A stretch of 64,000 nucleotides of DNA from Nocardioides glacieisoli (GTDB lineage Bacteria > Actinomycetota > Actinomycetes > Propionibacteriales > Nocardioidaceae): the NCBI RefSeq assembly GCF_004137245.1, contig NZ_SDWS01000006.1, forward strand, positions 186,001 to 250,000, given 5' to 3'. Positions 18,944 to 27,389 of the stretch are shown in pieces; the stretch's first letter is position 1; each line of letters starts with the position of its first letter. The position numbers were made by a program, and so were the translations under genes. The notes below the pieces were generated by a model. That model did no database searches. It saw nothing but the letters and a program-made list of their open reading frames with translations, and had not been told where the DNA came from.

Positions 18944-19363
18944 ATGTCAGAGAACACCGGGGACCATCGCGCCGACGTCGAGCTCCGCCTGCCCGCCGAG
19001 GGCGCCTACGCCACCGTCGTACGCACCACTGCCGCCGGCCTCGCCGCGCGCCTCGACTTCACGATCGACGACATCGAGGACCTGCGCATCGCGATCGGCG
19101 AGGCCACGGCACTCGCGATCCCGGCCGCCGACCCGGGCACCGACCTCGTCGCCTGCTTCTTCTTCGGCCGGGGCTCGATGAGGGTCACCCTCGAGGTGGA
19201 GGCGATGGAAGACCCGCCTCTCGACACCGAGAGCTTCGCCTGGCAGGTGCTCGACACGATGGCGCAGGACGCGAGAGCCGGATCGGAGGCGGGGCGCTTC
19301 ACGGTGGGATTCACGGTGGCGTCCCAGGTCACGGAGGGAACGGGTGCCGGGTCGCTGACATGA
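18944..19363 (+). CDS. Anti-sigma factor, RsbW-like histidine-kinase-fold ATPase
   Basis: 139 residues from ATG 18944; a GTG at 18902 in the same frame would add 14 residues, and neither has a clear ribosome site, so the start is uncertain. The GHKL-type fold is read from VELRLPAEGAYATVVR, the IEDLRIAIGEAT helix (N-box position with Glu) and the terminal FTVGF strand. Proteins of this type bind and inhibit SigB/SigF factors and may phosphorylate an anti-anti-sigma factor. The stop overlaps the sigma gene start by four bases (ATGA), strong support for the partnership. Confidence 0.8.
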   Translation: MSENTGDHRADVELRLPAEGAYATVVRTTAAGLAARLDFTIDDIEDLRIAIGEATALAIPAADPGTDLVACFFFGRGSMRVTLEVEAMEDPPLDTESFAWQVLDTMAQDARAGSEAGRFTVGFTVASQVTEGTGAGSLT

Positions 19364-20193
19364 GCGCACTCACGGGGGAAGGGGCGGCGGGGGCCGCCGA
19401 GCACCGCACGATCGACGAGGTCGCGACGGGCGGGGTGGATCTGCTGCGCGCCCGCAGCGCGGAGCTCTTCACGGTCCTGCGCGACGACGACACGTCCACG
19501 GCCGAGCGGTCGGTGGCTCGCGACGACCTGGTGCACCTGCACATGTCGCTCGTCGAGCACTGCGCGCGCCGCTTCCGCAACCGGGGCGAGCCGTTCGAGG
19601 ACCTGGTCCAGGTCGGCACGATCGGGCTGATCAAGGCCGTCGACCGTTTCGAGACCGACCGCGGCGTGGAGTTCTCGACCTATGCCACGCCGACGGTCAT
19701 CGGGGAGATCAAGCGACACTTCCGCGACAAGGGGTGGGCGATCCGGGTCCCGCGGCGCCTGCAGGAGCTGCGGATGCAGATCGGCGGCGCGACCGGCGAG
19801 CTCACCCAGAAGCTGGGCCGATCCCCCACGCCCCGCGAGCTCGCCGAGGTCATCGGCTGCACGGTGGAGGAGATCATGGAGGGCATCGAGTCCTCCCACG
19901 CCTACGCCACGCTGTCGCTCGACGCCTCCGACGACAACGACGACGGGCCCCCGGCGATGCTCGCCACGCTCGGCATCGAGGACGCCAACATCGAGCACGT
20001 CGAGGTCCGCGAGTCCATCAAGCCACTGCTCGAGGGCCTCGGCGAGCGCGAGAAGCGCATCCTGCTGCTGCGCTTCTTCAAGAACATGACGCAGTCGCAG
20101 ATCGCCGAGGAGATCGGCGTCTCGCAGATGCACGTGTCCCGCCTGCTGACCCGCACGCTCGCCCAGCTGCGTACGTCGCTGGAAGCCGACTAG
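19360..20193 (+). CDS. RNA polymerase sigma factor of the SigB/SigF/SigG type
   Basis: 277 residues with regions 2, 3 and 4. Region 2 contains FEDLVQVGTIGLIKAVDRFE and FSTYATPTVIGEIKRHFRD, region 3 starts near RVPRRLQELR, and the region 4 helix-turn-helix is SQIAEEIGVSQMHVSRLL. This is the stress or development sigma class (Streptomyces SigB/F, mycobacterial SigF). Coupled to the anti-sigma gene upstream. No anti-anti-sigma (STAS) gene is visible in the window. Confidence 0.92.
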   Translation: MSALTGEGAAGAAEHRTIDEVATGGVDLLRARSAELFTVLRDDDTSTAERSVARDDLVHLHMSLVEHCARRFRNRGEPFEDLVQVGTIGLIKAVDRFETDRGVEFSTYATPTVIGEIKRHFRDKGWAIRVPRRLQELRMQIGGATGELTQKLGRSPTPRELAEVIGCTVEEIMEGIESSHAYATLSLDASDDNDDGPPAMLATLGIEDANIEHVEVRESIKPLLEGLGEREKRILLLRFFKNMTQSQIAEEIGVSQMHVSRLLTRTLAQLRTSLEAD

Positions 20194-20200
20194 CGGCGGA

Positions 20201-20572
20201 CTAGACGTCCTCGAGGACCTGCGTGGTGGCGGGGTGCAGCAGCCCGGCGATCACGACCAGGGCGACGAGCGCGAGCGACACCGGGAGCACGATGGTCGAG
20301 ACGTCCCGGAAGTTCCACGCGAGGCCCAGCACGATCAGCTGGGCCATCACCACGGGGCTGCGCGCCCAGCGGCGTACACGCCACAGCGCCCACGCGCACC
20401 ACGCGAGCGCGGCGGCCGCGCCAAGGAAGAAGGCGGAGGTCGTGACACCCATCGTCAGCCTCCCGGAGTTGAGGTTGACGACCTCCAGGAGGCCCAGCCC
20501 GACGAGCACGACTGCCTCGACCGCGGTGAGCGACGCGGCCACGACGAGGGGCGGCGGTGGGGTAACAGGCAC
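20201..20572 (-). CDS. Integral membrane protein, unknown function
   Basis: 123 residues and mostly hydrophobic, with about four transmembrane segments (near 9-28, 38-56, 70-87 and 93-112). The start is taken as GTG 20572 with the N-terminus VPVTPPPPLVVAA. It converges on the sigma factor gene with seven bases between stops. No family recognised; small four-helix proteins like this are common in actinobacteria. Confidence 0.55.
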   Translation of the reverse strand: MPVTPPPPLVVAASLTAVEAVVLVGLGLLEVVNLNSGRLTMGVTTSAFFLGAAAALAWCAWALWRVRRWARSPVVMAQLIVLGLAWNFRDVSTIVLPVSLALVALVVIAGLLHPATTQVLEDV

Positions 20573-20740
20573 CGCCCAACAGTAGTTGTGACGGACACGA
20601 CCTGTGTGGGGGGTTGTGTGAACGTTCAAAGGTTGCGAGTCTTGTCGCTGCGCCCCTCGCTCTGCTGAGGCGCGCCCGGGCACGCTGAACGTCCGACAAC
20701 AGCACCATTGCCTGTGACAGAAAGAGGGATTTCCCCACTC

Positions 20741-20992
20741 ATGGATTGGCGCAGCCGCTCTGCATGCCTCGACGAGGACCCTGAGCTGTTCTTCCCGATC
20801 GGCAACACCGGTCCCGCGATCCTCCAGATCGAGGAGGCGAAGCAGGTGTGCCGTCGCTGTGAGGTGCGCGAGCAGTGCCTTGCCTGGGCCCTCGAGGCCG
20901 GGCAGGACCACGGAGTGTGGGGTGGCCTCAGCGAGGACGAGCGTCGCGCGCTGAAGCGCCGCAACGCCCGCGCCCGGATCCGCACGGCCTGA
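20741..20992 (+). CDS. whiB: WhiB family iron-sulfur regulator (WhiB1/WblE-like)
   Basis: 83 residues from ATG 20741, beginning M-D-W as WhiB1/WblE proteins do; GTG 20714 and TTG 20708 in the same frame would add about ten residues and look less likely. The four [4Fe-4S] ligands are Cys9, Cys37, Cys40 and Cys46 (C-x2-C-x5-C spacing). The G-V-W-G-G turn and a basic RRALKRRNARARIR tail follow. WhiB1-type proteins bind region 4 of the primary sigma factor and sense nitric oxide or oxygen. It has a 168-base upstream region shared with the divergent membrane gene. Confidence 0.93.
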   Translation: MDWRSRSACLDEDPELFFPIGNTGPAILQIEEAKQVCRRCEVREQCLAWALEAGQDHGVWGGLSEDERRALKRRNARARIRTA

Positions 20993-21015
20993 TCCGCGAG
21001 TCTGCATCGGGCCGC

Positions 21016-22485
21016 TCAGTCGACCGGCAGGTCCGCCTGCACCCGCGTGCCCCGGGTGCCGGGGCCGATCTCGAGCACGCCGCCGAGCTCTGACTCGACG
21101 AGCGTGCGCACGATCGACAGCCCGAGCTGGGTCGAGGCGTCGAGGTCGAAATCCTCGGGCAGTCCGCGCCCGTCGTCCTCGACGACCACGTGCAGTCGCC
21201 CGACGATCCGTCGCGCAGTGATCACCACGCGACCGCCGGTGCGCTCGGGCTGGTCGGCGTAGCCGTGCTCGACGGCGTTCTGCAGCACCTCGGTGAGCAC
21301 CATCGCCAGGGGCGTCGCCGCCTCGGAGGGCAGCTTGCCGAAGGACCCCTCGCGCACCACGCGGACCGGCACCTCGACCCCGCTGACGTCGACGACCATC
21401 GCGCCGAGCCGGTCGGCGATCTCGTCGAAGTCGACGGTCTCCTCCACCGCGTGGCTGAGCGTCTCGTGCACGATCGCGATCGACCCCACCCGGCGCACCG
21501 CCTCCTCGAGGGCCGCCTTGGCGTCCTCGGCCTGCGTACGCCGGGCCTGCAGGCGCAGCAGCGCGGCGACCGTCTGGAGGTTGTTCTTCACCCGGTGGTG
21601 GATCTCGCGGATCGTGACGTCCTTGGTGACCAGCTCGCGGTCGCGGCTGCGCAGCTCGGTGACGTCACGCACCAGCAGCAGCGCACCGCTGGGGTCGCCC
21701 TGCGGACGCAGCGGGATGCTGCGCACGATCAGGGTCACCTCGTCGGTGCCGACCTCGGTCGCGCGGCCGTCACGGCCGCCCAGGACGGCACTGAGCGTCT
21801 CCTCGTCGGGACGCCTCCGCGCCGGCACCAGCTCGCGGGTCAGGTCGGTCAGCACCAGCCCGGCGAGGTCGCCCTGGAGCCCGAGCCGGCGGTAGGCGGA
21901 TAGGCCGTTGGGGCTGGCGTAGACGACCCGGCCGGCGGGGTCGAGCCGCACGAACCCGTCCCCCACCCGCGGTGAGTCGGCGTGGTCGCTGCGCTGCCCC
22001 GGCAGCGGGAAGTGCCCCGACGCGATCATCTGGGTCAGCTCGGCGGCGGTCTGGAGATAGCTCAGCTCGAGCCGGCTGGGAGTGCGTACGCCGAGCAGGT
22101 TGGTGTTGCGGGCGATCAGGGCGATCACGCGACCTGCCCGCCGCACGGGGATGACCTCGACCCGCACCGGCACGTCGTCGCGCCACTCGGGGTCGCCCTC
22201 GCGCACCAGCCGGCCGGTCCCGTGCGCCTCGTCGAGCATCCGGCGGCGCCCGGTGGGGATGAAGGTGCCGAGCACGTCGTCGACGAGCGCGGTCGGGCCG
22301 GTCGTCGGGCGCATCTGGCCGCCGGCCCAGTAGCCCTTGCCCTCGCGGTCGGGCAGCCACAGCACGAGGTCGGCGAAGGAGAGGTCGGCCAGGATCTGCC
22401 AGTCGGCCATGAGCAGCTGGAGCCACGCCACGTCGTCCTCGACGAGCTCGGTGTGGGCTCGCACGAGCTCGTGGAGGGAGGGCAT
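21016..22485 (-). CDS. pdtaS: Cytosolic sensor histidine kinase (PdtaS-like, HisKA_2 family)
   Basis: 489 residues in the order N-terminal GAF-type domain (about 5-150), PAS domain (about 170-280), HisKA_2 dimerisation/phosphoacceptor region with EIHHRVKNNLQ (His297), then a HATPase with EVLQNAVEHGY and DDGRGLP. No membrane segment. In mycobacteria PdtaS phosphorylates the RNA-binding antiterminator PdtaR; no such partner is in this window. The gene starts 15 bases after the end of the LacI-type gene on the same strand. Confidence 0.9.
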   Translation of the reverse strand: MPSLHELVRAHTELVEDDVAWLQLLMADWQILADLSFADLVLWLPDREGKGYWAGGQMRPTTGPTALVDDVLGTFIPTGRRRMLDEAHGTGRLVREGDPEWRDDVPVRVEVIPVRRAGRVIALIARNTNLLGVRTPSRLELSYLQTAAELTQMIASGHFPLPGQRSDHADSPRVGDGFVRLDPAGRVVYASPNGLSAYRRLGLQGDLAGLVLTDLTRELVPARRRPDEETLSAVLGGRDGRATEVGTDEVTLIVRSIPLRPQGDPSGALLLVRDVTELRSRDRELVTKDVTIREIHHRVKNNLQTVAALLRLQARRTQAEDAKAALEEAVRRVGSIAIVHETLSHAVEETVDFDEIADRLGAMVVDVSGVEVPVRVVREGSFGKLPSEAATPLAMVLTEVLQNAVEHGYADQPERTGGRVVITARRIVGRLHVVVEDDGRGLPEDFDLDASTQLGLSIVRTLVESELGGVLEIGPGTRGTRVQADLPVD

Positions 22486-22500
22486 TTGGCCAGCCTAGGG

Positions 22501-23544
22501 CTAGTTCGGGGTGGTGCTCGGCGCCCGCCTCGGGCACCCGCACGACCCGCGGACGACCAGCCGTGTCGGCAGCACCTGCGGGTGCACGTCGTGCGTGCGG
22601 CCCTCGATCCGCTCGTGGAGGCGGATGGCCGCCCAGCGCCCCACGGAGTACGTCGGTTGCAGCACCGTCGTCAGCCCGGGCGCCACGTAGCGCGAGGTCA
22701 TGATGTCGTCGAAGCCGACGACGGCCAGGTCGTCGGGCACCTTCACGCCCCGGTCCGCGAGGATCGCCATCACCGCGACGGCGAGCTCGTCGTTGGCGCA
22801 GACGATGGCGTCGGCGGGCTCCGACATGCCGAGGAGCGCGTCGACGACCGCGGGGGCACTCCCCTCGACCAGCGGCACGAGCAGCGGGAGCGATGCCTCG
22901 ACGGCCTGCTTCGAGCGCGCGAGTGCAGCCCGGAATCCGGTGTAGCGCTCGGTGACGTCGTGGGAGCCGGCCGGGTCGCCCACGAACACCAACCGTCGCC
23001 GACCGTGCTTGAGCAGGTGGTCGGTGAGCTCCTGGGCGGCGTGCAGGTTCTCCACCAGCACCGCGTCGCACCCGTCGACGGGCTCGCGCGCCAGCAGCAC
23101 CGTCGGCGTGGACTTGCAGACCTGCCGGACGAAGGAGTCCGAGACGGTGTCGTTGGCGAGGACCAGTCCGTCGACGCGCGGCAGCACCTGGCGTACGGAC
23201 TCCTCGAGGTCGACCGACGGGTGCGCGAGCCGGAGCACGACCGACTGGCCGTAGCGGGCGGCCGCCGCCTCGAACCCGATCAGCAGCTCCGAGTAGTAGG
23301 GACCCACCACGCCGGGGAGGACCAGACCGTGGGTCTGGTGGCGCGGCACCTCGACCTGGCGGGCCGCTCGCAGCGGGATGTAGTCGAGCTCCTGCACGGC
23401 CTGGAGGACCTTGCGGCGCGTCACGGGGGACGTCGGCGCGGTGCCGCGCAGCACCCGGGAGACCGTCGCGATCGAGACGCCGGCGCGGTCCGCCACGGTG
23501 TAGATCGTGACCGGGCGGTCCGCAGCGTCTGAGCTCACGGGCAC
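22501..23544 (-). CDS. LacI family regulator, probable regulator of the adjacent glycoside locus
   Basis: 347 residues. The LacI helix-turn-helix is at about residues 14-45 (VADRAGVSIATVSRVLRG), followed by a periplasmic-binding-protein-like effector domain (HGLVLPGVVGPYYSEL to VVGFDDIMTSRYVAPGLTTV). A Cys-Gly-Cys near the C-terminus (GSCGCP) resembles actinobacterial LacI members. Start GTG 23544, with GTG 23538 an alternative. It lies 41 bases downstream of the ABC transporter operon on the same strand, so it is probably part of that transcript and autoregulated through the palindrome at 29146-29163 (inference). Confidence 0.85.
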   Translation of the reverse strand: MPVSSDAADRPVTIYTVADRAGVSIATVSRVLRGTAPTSPVTRRKVLQAVQELDYIPLRAARQVEVPRHQTHGLVLPGVVGPYYSELLIGFEAAAARYGQSVVLRLAHPSVDLEESVRQVLPRVDGLVLANDTVSDSFVRQVCKSTPTVLLAREPVDGCDAVLVENLHAAQELTDHLLKHGRRRLVFVGDPAGSHDVTERYTGFRAALARSKQAVEASLPLLVPLVEGSAPAVVDALLGMSEPADAIVCANDELAVAVMAILADRGVKVPDDLAVVGFDDIMTSRYVAPGLTTVLQPTYSVGRWAAIRLHERIEGRTHDVHPQVLPTRLVVRGSCGCPRRAPSTTPN

Positions 23545-23585
23545 AGCCTCGCAGAGCCGATCCAGCGGATCCCGGCAGATCGTGC

Positions 23586-25463
23586 CTAGAACGGGTTGGG
23601 AACTGCGTCCAGGAGCGTGCGCGTGTAGTCGTCCTGCGGGTCGCGGATCACCTGCAGCGCCGGTCCCTGCTCGACCACGCGCCCCTCGTTGAGCACGATC
23701 ACGTCGTCGGCGAGCATCCGCGCACTGAGCAGGTCGTGGGTGATGTAGAGGATGCCGACGTCGTGGTCCTGCACCAGGTCGTTGAGCAGCTCGAGGATCT
23801 CCGCGCGGATCGAGACGTCGAGGCTCGAGATCGGCTCGTCGGCCACGATGACCTCGGGCAGCACGGCGAGCGCCCGCGCGATCACGACGCGTTGCCGCTG
23901 GCCGCCGGAGAGCTCGTAGGCGTAGCGATTGACGAACCGGTCGGCCGGGGTGAGGGCGACCGTCCCCAGCAGCTCCTCGACGTGCGCGCGGAGGGCGTCG
24001 CCCTTGAGGCCTTGGTAGTTGATCAGCGGCCGCTCGAGGATCTGGCCGAGGCGCTTGGTCGGGTTGAGCGCCGAGTAGGGATCCTGGAAGACCATCTGGA
24101 CGTGGCTGCGGTAGTTGCGCAGTGCGCGGCCCCGGTAGGACGAGACCTCCTGGTCACCGTCGGGTGCGTGGAAGACGATGCGTCCCTCCGTCGGGCTGTC
24201 GATGCCGGTGATCATCCGCGCGAGCGTCGACTTGCCGCTGCCGCTCTGGCCGACGAGCGCGGTCACGGCGCCCTTGCGGAGCACGAAACTGGTGTCGGCG
24301 ACCGCGACAGTGCGATCGACCTTGAGCCCGCGTCGCTTCTCGAACACCTTGGTCACGTTGTCGACGGTGAGCACGATGTCGCGCTCGCGGGCCTGCGCCG
24401 ACTCGTCGGCCGTCTTGACGAACTCGGGGCCGACGAAGCGCCGGGTGCGCTCGGGCAGCTCGACGCCGTCCGCGCCGCCGAGCCGGTGCAGGGCAGCGAC
24501 GTGGCAGGCGACCTCGCCCGACTCGATGGGGAGCAGCTCGGGGTAGTCGGTCAGGCAGCGGTCGATCTTCTCCGGGCAGCGCGGCGCGAAGCTGCAGCCC
24601 TCGGACACCAGGCTGAGGTCCGGCGGCCGGCCCGGGATGTAGGTGATCCGCACCGTCTCGGCGCGCGGGTCGCCGTAGGAGCCCAGCAGCCCCTTCGTGT
24701 ACGGGTGCAGCGGCTCGCGCAGCAGCTCCTGGGCCGTCTGCGACTCCACGATCCGCCCGGCGTACATCACCAGGATGCGGTCGGAGAGGTCGAGGACGGT
24801 CCCGATGTCGTGGCTGATGAAGAGGACCGCGAAGCCCTTCTCCTCCTGCAGCTTCCGCACGTTCTGCAGGATCGAGTGCTGCACCACGACGTCGAGGCCC
24901 GTGGTGGGCTCGTCGAGCAGGACCAGCTTGGGGTCGAGCGCCAGCGCCAGTGCGAGGTTGACGCGCTGCTTCATGCCGCCGGAGAGCTCGTGCGGGAACG
25001 CCGTGATGAACCGGTGGTCGATGAAGACCATGTCGAAGAGCTCGCGCACGCGCGCGGAGACGTCGTCACCGCGCAGGTCGGAGTGCTGCTCGATCGCGTC
25101 GCGGAACTGCGGCTCGATCCGGACCACCGGGTTGAGCGAGTTCATGCTGCTCTGGAAGACCGTGGACAGGTCGCGCCACCGGATCTCGCGCAGCTCGTCC
25201 TGGTCGAGGTGGGTGATGTCGGTGCCGTCGAAGGTGATGGTGCCGTTGCTGATCCGACCGGGCTTCTCCAGCAGCCGCAGGAGCGCGGTGGCGAGAGTGG
25301 TCTTGCCGGACCCCGACTCGCCGATCAGGCCGACGAACTCCCCCGGCTTGATGTCGAAGCTGACGTCCTGCACGGCGGTCATCGAGCGACTCGCCTTCGG
25401 CTCGTAGCGCACCTCGAGGTTGCGGACCTCCAGCAGCGCGGTGCCCTCGGTGGGTCTGGCCAT
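23586..25463 (-). CDS. Fused two-domain ABC transporter ATPase (DppD-DppF type)
   Basis: 625 residues with two complete ATPase cassettes. The first has Walker A GESGSGKTT, signature LSGGMKQR and Walker B LVLLDEPTTGLD; the second has GQSGSGKST, LSGGQRQR and VIVADEPISSLD. The first cassette carries the Cys-containing oligopeptide-transporter tail (CSFAPRCPEKIDRC), which can bind an iron-sulfur cluster. It powers import through the two permeases encoded immediately upstream. Context beside glycoside hydrolases suggests oligosaccharide rather than peptide substrates, as known for several actinobacterial and Thermotoga transporters of this family. Confidence 0.92.
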   Translation of the reverse strand: MARPTEGTALLEVRNLEVRYEPKASRSMTAVQDVSFDIKPGEFVGLIGESGSGKTTLATALLRLLEKPGRISNGTITFDGTDITHLDQDELREIRWRDLSTVFQSSMNSLNPVVRIEPQFRDAIEQHSDLRGDDVSARVRELFDMVFIDHRFITAFPHELSGGMKQRVNLALALALDPKLVLLDEPTTGLDVVVQHSILQNVRKLQEEKGFAVLFISHDIGTVLDLSDRILVMYAGRIVESQTAQELLREPLHPYTKGLLGSYGDPRAETVRITYIPGRPPDLSLVSEGCSFAPRCPEKIDRCLTDYPELLPIESGEVACHVAALHRLGGADGVELPERTRRFVGPEFVKTADESAQARERDIVLTVDNVTKVFEKRRGLKVDRTVAVADTSFVLRKGAVTALVGQSGSGKSTLARMITGIDSPTEGRIVFHAPDGDQEVSSYRGRALRNYRSHVQMVFQDPYSALNPTKRLGQILERPLINYQGLKGDALRAHVEELLGTVALTPADRFVNRYAYELSGGQRQRVVIARALAVLPEVIVADEPISSLDVSIRAEILELLNDLVQDHDVGILYITHDLLSARMLADDVIVLNEGRVVEQGPALQVIRDPQDDYTRTLLDAVPNPF

Positions 25464-25465
25464 GG

Positions 25466-26392
25466 TCAGTCCTCCCTGAGGTGGGGGTTGCTCAGCAGGT
25501 CGACGCCGAAGTTGATGAGGCTCATGGCGGTGATGAGGATCGCGAGCGCGAGGCCCGGGGCGAAGATCCAGGTGAGCAGGCCCTGCTGGATCGCGCCCTG
25601 CGCGTCGGCCTGGTAGAGCATCGTGCCCCAGGAGACGGAGCGGGTGTCGCCCAGGCCGAGGACGGCGAGGCCGGCCTCCGCACCCACGGCGCCGGTGGCC
25701 GCGCCGACGAAGCCCGCGACCACGAGCGAGCTCATGTTGGGCATGATCTCGGAGAAGATGATCCGGGCCGAGCCCTCGCCGGAGAACTTGGCGGACGTGA
25801 CGAAGTCGCGGTTGCGCAGCGTGATGATCTGCGCCCGCTTCGAGCGGGCGGCACCGGCCCACGACGTCAGGGCGATGATGCCGACGATCAGCCACACGCC
25901 GCGGGTGTCGGAGTAGGCAACCAACGTGATGATGAGCGGCAGTGCCGGGATCACCAGTGCGACGTTGGTGACGAAGCTCAGCACGTCGTCGACGATCGTG
26001 CCCTCGGTGTAGCCGGACACCATCCCGACGACGAGGGCGATCGCCGTGGCGAGCGCACCACCGAACAGCCCGACCAGGAGCGAGACCCGGCTGCCGTAGA
26101 TCAGCTGCGAGGCGATGTCGCGGCCGTTGGTGTTGGTGCCGAGCCAGTGCTCCCCCGACGGCTGGAGCAGTGGGGTGAAGCCGCCGTCCAGCGGGTCGTG
26201 GGGAGCGATCAGCGGCGCGAAGACCGCCATCAGGACGTAGAGGGCCAGGACGACGAGGCCGACACGCGCCTTCTTGCTCGACCACACCACCTGCCACCAG
26301 CGGTCGGGGGTCGTCGAGCCCCCGACCTGTTCCAAGGACTGCGCCTGGCCGGGATCGCCCTCTGCCATGAAGTCGTTCGGCGTGGTGGTCAT
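25466..26392 (-). CDS. ABC transporter permease (DppC/OppC type)
   Basis: 308 residues with about six membrane segments and the N-terminal OppC extension (WSSKKARVGLVVLALYVLMAVFAPLIAPHDPL region, read in part). The EAA-type loop follows near SAKFSGEGSARIIFSEIMPN. Two bases separate its stop from the ATPase start, and its own start overlaps the other permease stop (ATGA). Forms the membrane channel with the upstream permease. Confidence 0.92.
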   Translation of the reverse strand: MTTTPNDFMAEGDPGQAQSLEQVGGSTTPDRWWQVVWSSKKARVGLVVLALYVLMAVFAPLIAPHDPLDGGFTPLLQPSGEHWLGTNTNGRDIASQLIYGSRVSLLVGLFGGALATAIALVVGMVSGYTEGTIVDDVLSFVTNVALVIPALPLIITLVAYSDTRGVWLIVGIIALTSWAGAARSKRAQIITLRNRDFVTSAKFSGEGSARIIFSEIMPNMSSLVVAGFVGAATGAVGAEAGLAVLGLGDTRSVSWGTMLYQADAQGAIQQGLLTWIFAPGLALAILITAMSLINFGVDLLSNPHLRED

Positions 26393-27378
26393 CCCTCAGC
26401 CCTCCGAGCCCTCGGGTCGAGCACGCCGTAGAGCAGGTCGGCGACCAGGTTGGCGATCAGGACGCCGGTGGTGGTCAGCAGCATCAGCGTCTGCAGCAGC
26501 GGGTAGTCCTTGTTCTGCACGGCCTCCCCCATCAGCCGGCCGAGGCCGGGGTAGTCGAAGACCGTCTCGACGAGGATCGTGCCGCCGAGCACGCTGCCGA
26601 GGGCGAGCGCGAAGCCGGTGACGCTCGGCAGCAGCGCGTTGCGGGCGGCGTACCTGAGGGCCACGGTGCGGTCGGGCAGTCCCTTGGCCTTGGCGAGCCG
26701 GATGTAGTCCTCGCCCAGGTTCATGATCATCGTGTTGCGCATCCCCAGGATCCAGCCGATCGGCGTCACGATGAGCAGCGCGACCGCCGGCAACGTCGAG
26801 TGCGAGAGCACCTCCTCGACGAAGAACATGTTCAGTCCCGGGATCGAGGCGGAGTAGCCGCCCGACGTCGGGAACCAGCCGAGCGTGTAGCCGAAGACGT
26901 AGAGCAGCACCAGTGCGATCCAGAACGGCTGCAGCGTGCCGAGGAAGGTCGACCCCAGCGTGATCACCGTGTCGAGCTTGCTGTTGCGTCGCCAGGCGGC
27001 GTACGCCCCGAGCACGATGCCGACGACGAACGAGATCACCTGCGTCACGAGGACGAGCCCGACGGTCCACCAGATCGCCTGCCCGATGACCTCGGCCACC
27101 GAGAACGGGTAGTAGGTGTAGGACACCCCGAAGTCCCCGCGCAGCAGGTCGGCCAGGTAGGCCCAGTACTGGGTCCACAGCGACCCGTCCGGCGCGCCCA
27201 GCATCGAGCGCATCGCCTCGACCTGGGCCGCGTCGAGCTGGCTGTCCTTGCCCTGGAGCCTGCGGACCATCAGCTCGGCGGGATCGCCCGGCTGCAGCCG
27301 CGGGATGAGGAAGTTCAGGGTGACGACGGCCCACAGGGTGCCGACGAAGAACCCGATCTTCCGGAGGAAGTACCGCAC
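26389..27378 (-). CDS. ABC transporter permease (DppB/OppB type)
   Basis: 329 residues. Begins RYFLRKIGFFVGTLWAVV, which is typical of DppB, with six membrane segments and the loop YIRLAKAKGLPDRTVALRYAARNALLP before the last helices. It follows the binding-protein gene by 11 bases and overlaps the second permease. Heterodimeric partner of the DppC-type permease. Confidence 0.92.
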   Translation of the reverse strand: MRYFLRKIGFFVGTLWAVVTLNFLIPRLQPGDPAELMVRRLQGKDSQLDAAQVEAMRSMLGAPDGSLWTQYWAYLADLLRGDFGVSYTYYPFSVAEVIGQAIWWTVGLVLVTQVISFVVGIVLGAYAAWRRNSKLDTVITLGSTFLGTLQPFWIALVLLYVFGYTLGWFPTSGGYSASIPGLNMFFVEEVLSHSTLPAVALLIVTPIGWILGMRNTMIMNLGEDYIRLAKAKGLPDRTVALRYAARNALLPSVTGFALALGSVLGGTILVETVFDYPGLGRLMGEAVQNKDYPLLQTLMLLTTTGVLIANLVADLLYGVLDPRARRAEG

Positions 27379-27389
27379 CGGCCCCCGCC

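Noticed and set aside
23545..23585. Weak hairpin between the transporter ATPase gene and the LacI gene
   Set aside because: Only about five pairs with a three-base loop; too short to call a terminator or to split the operon.
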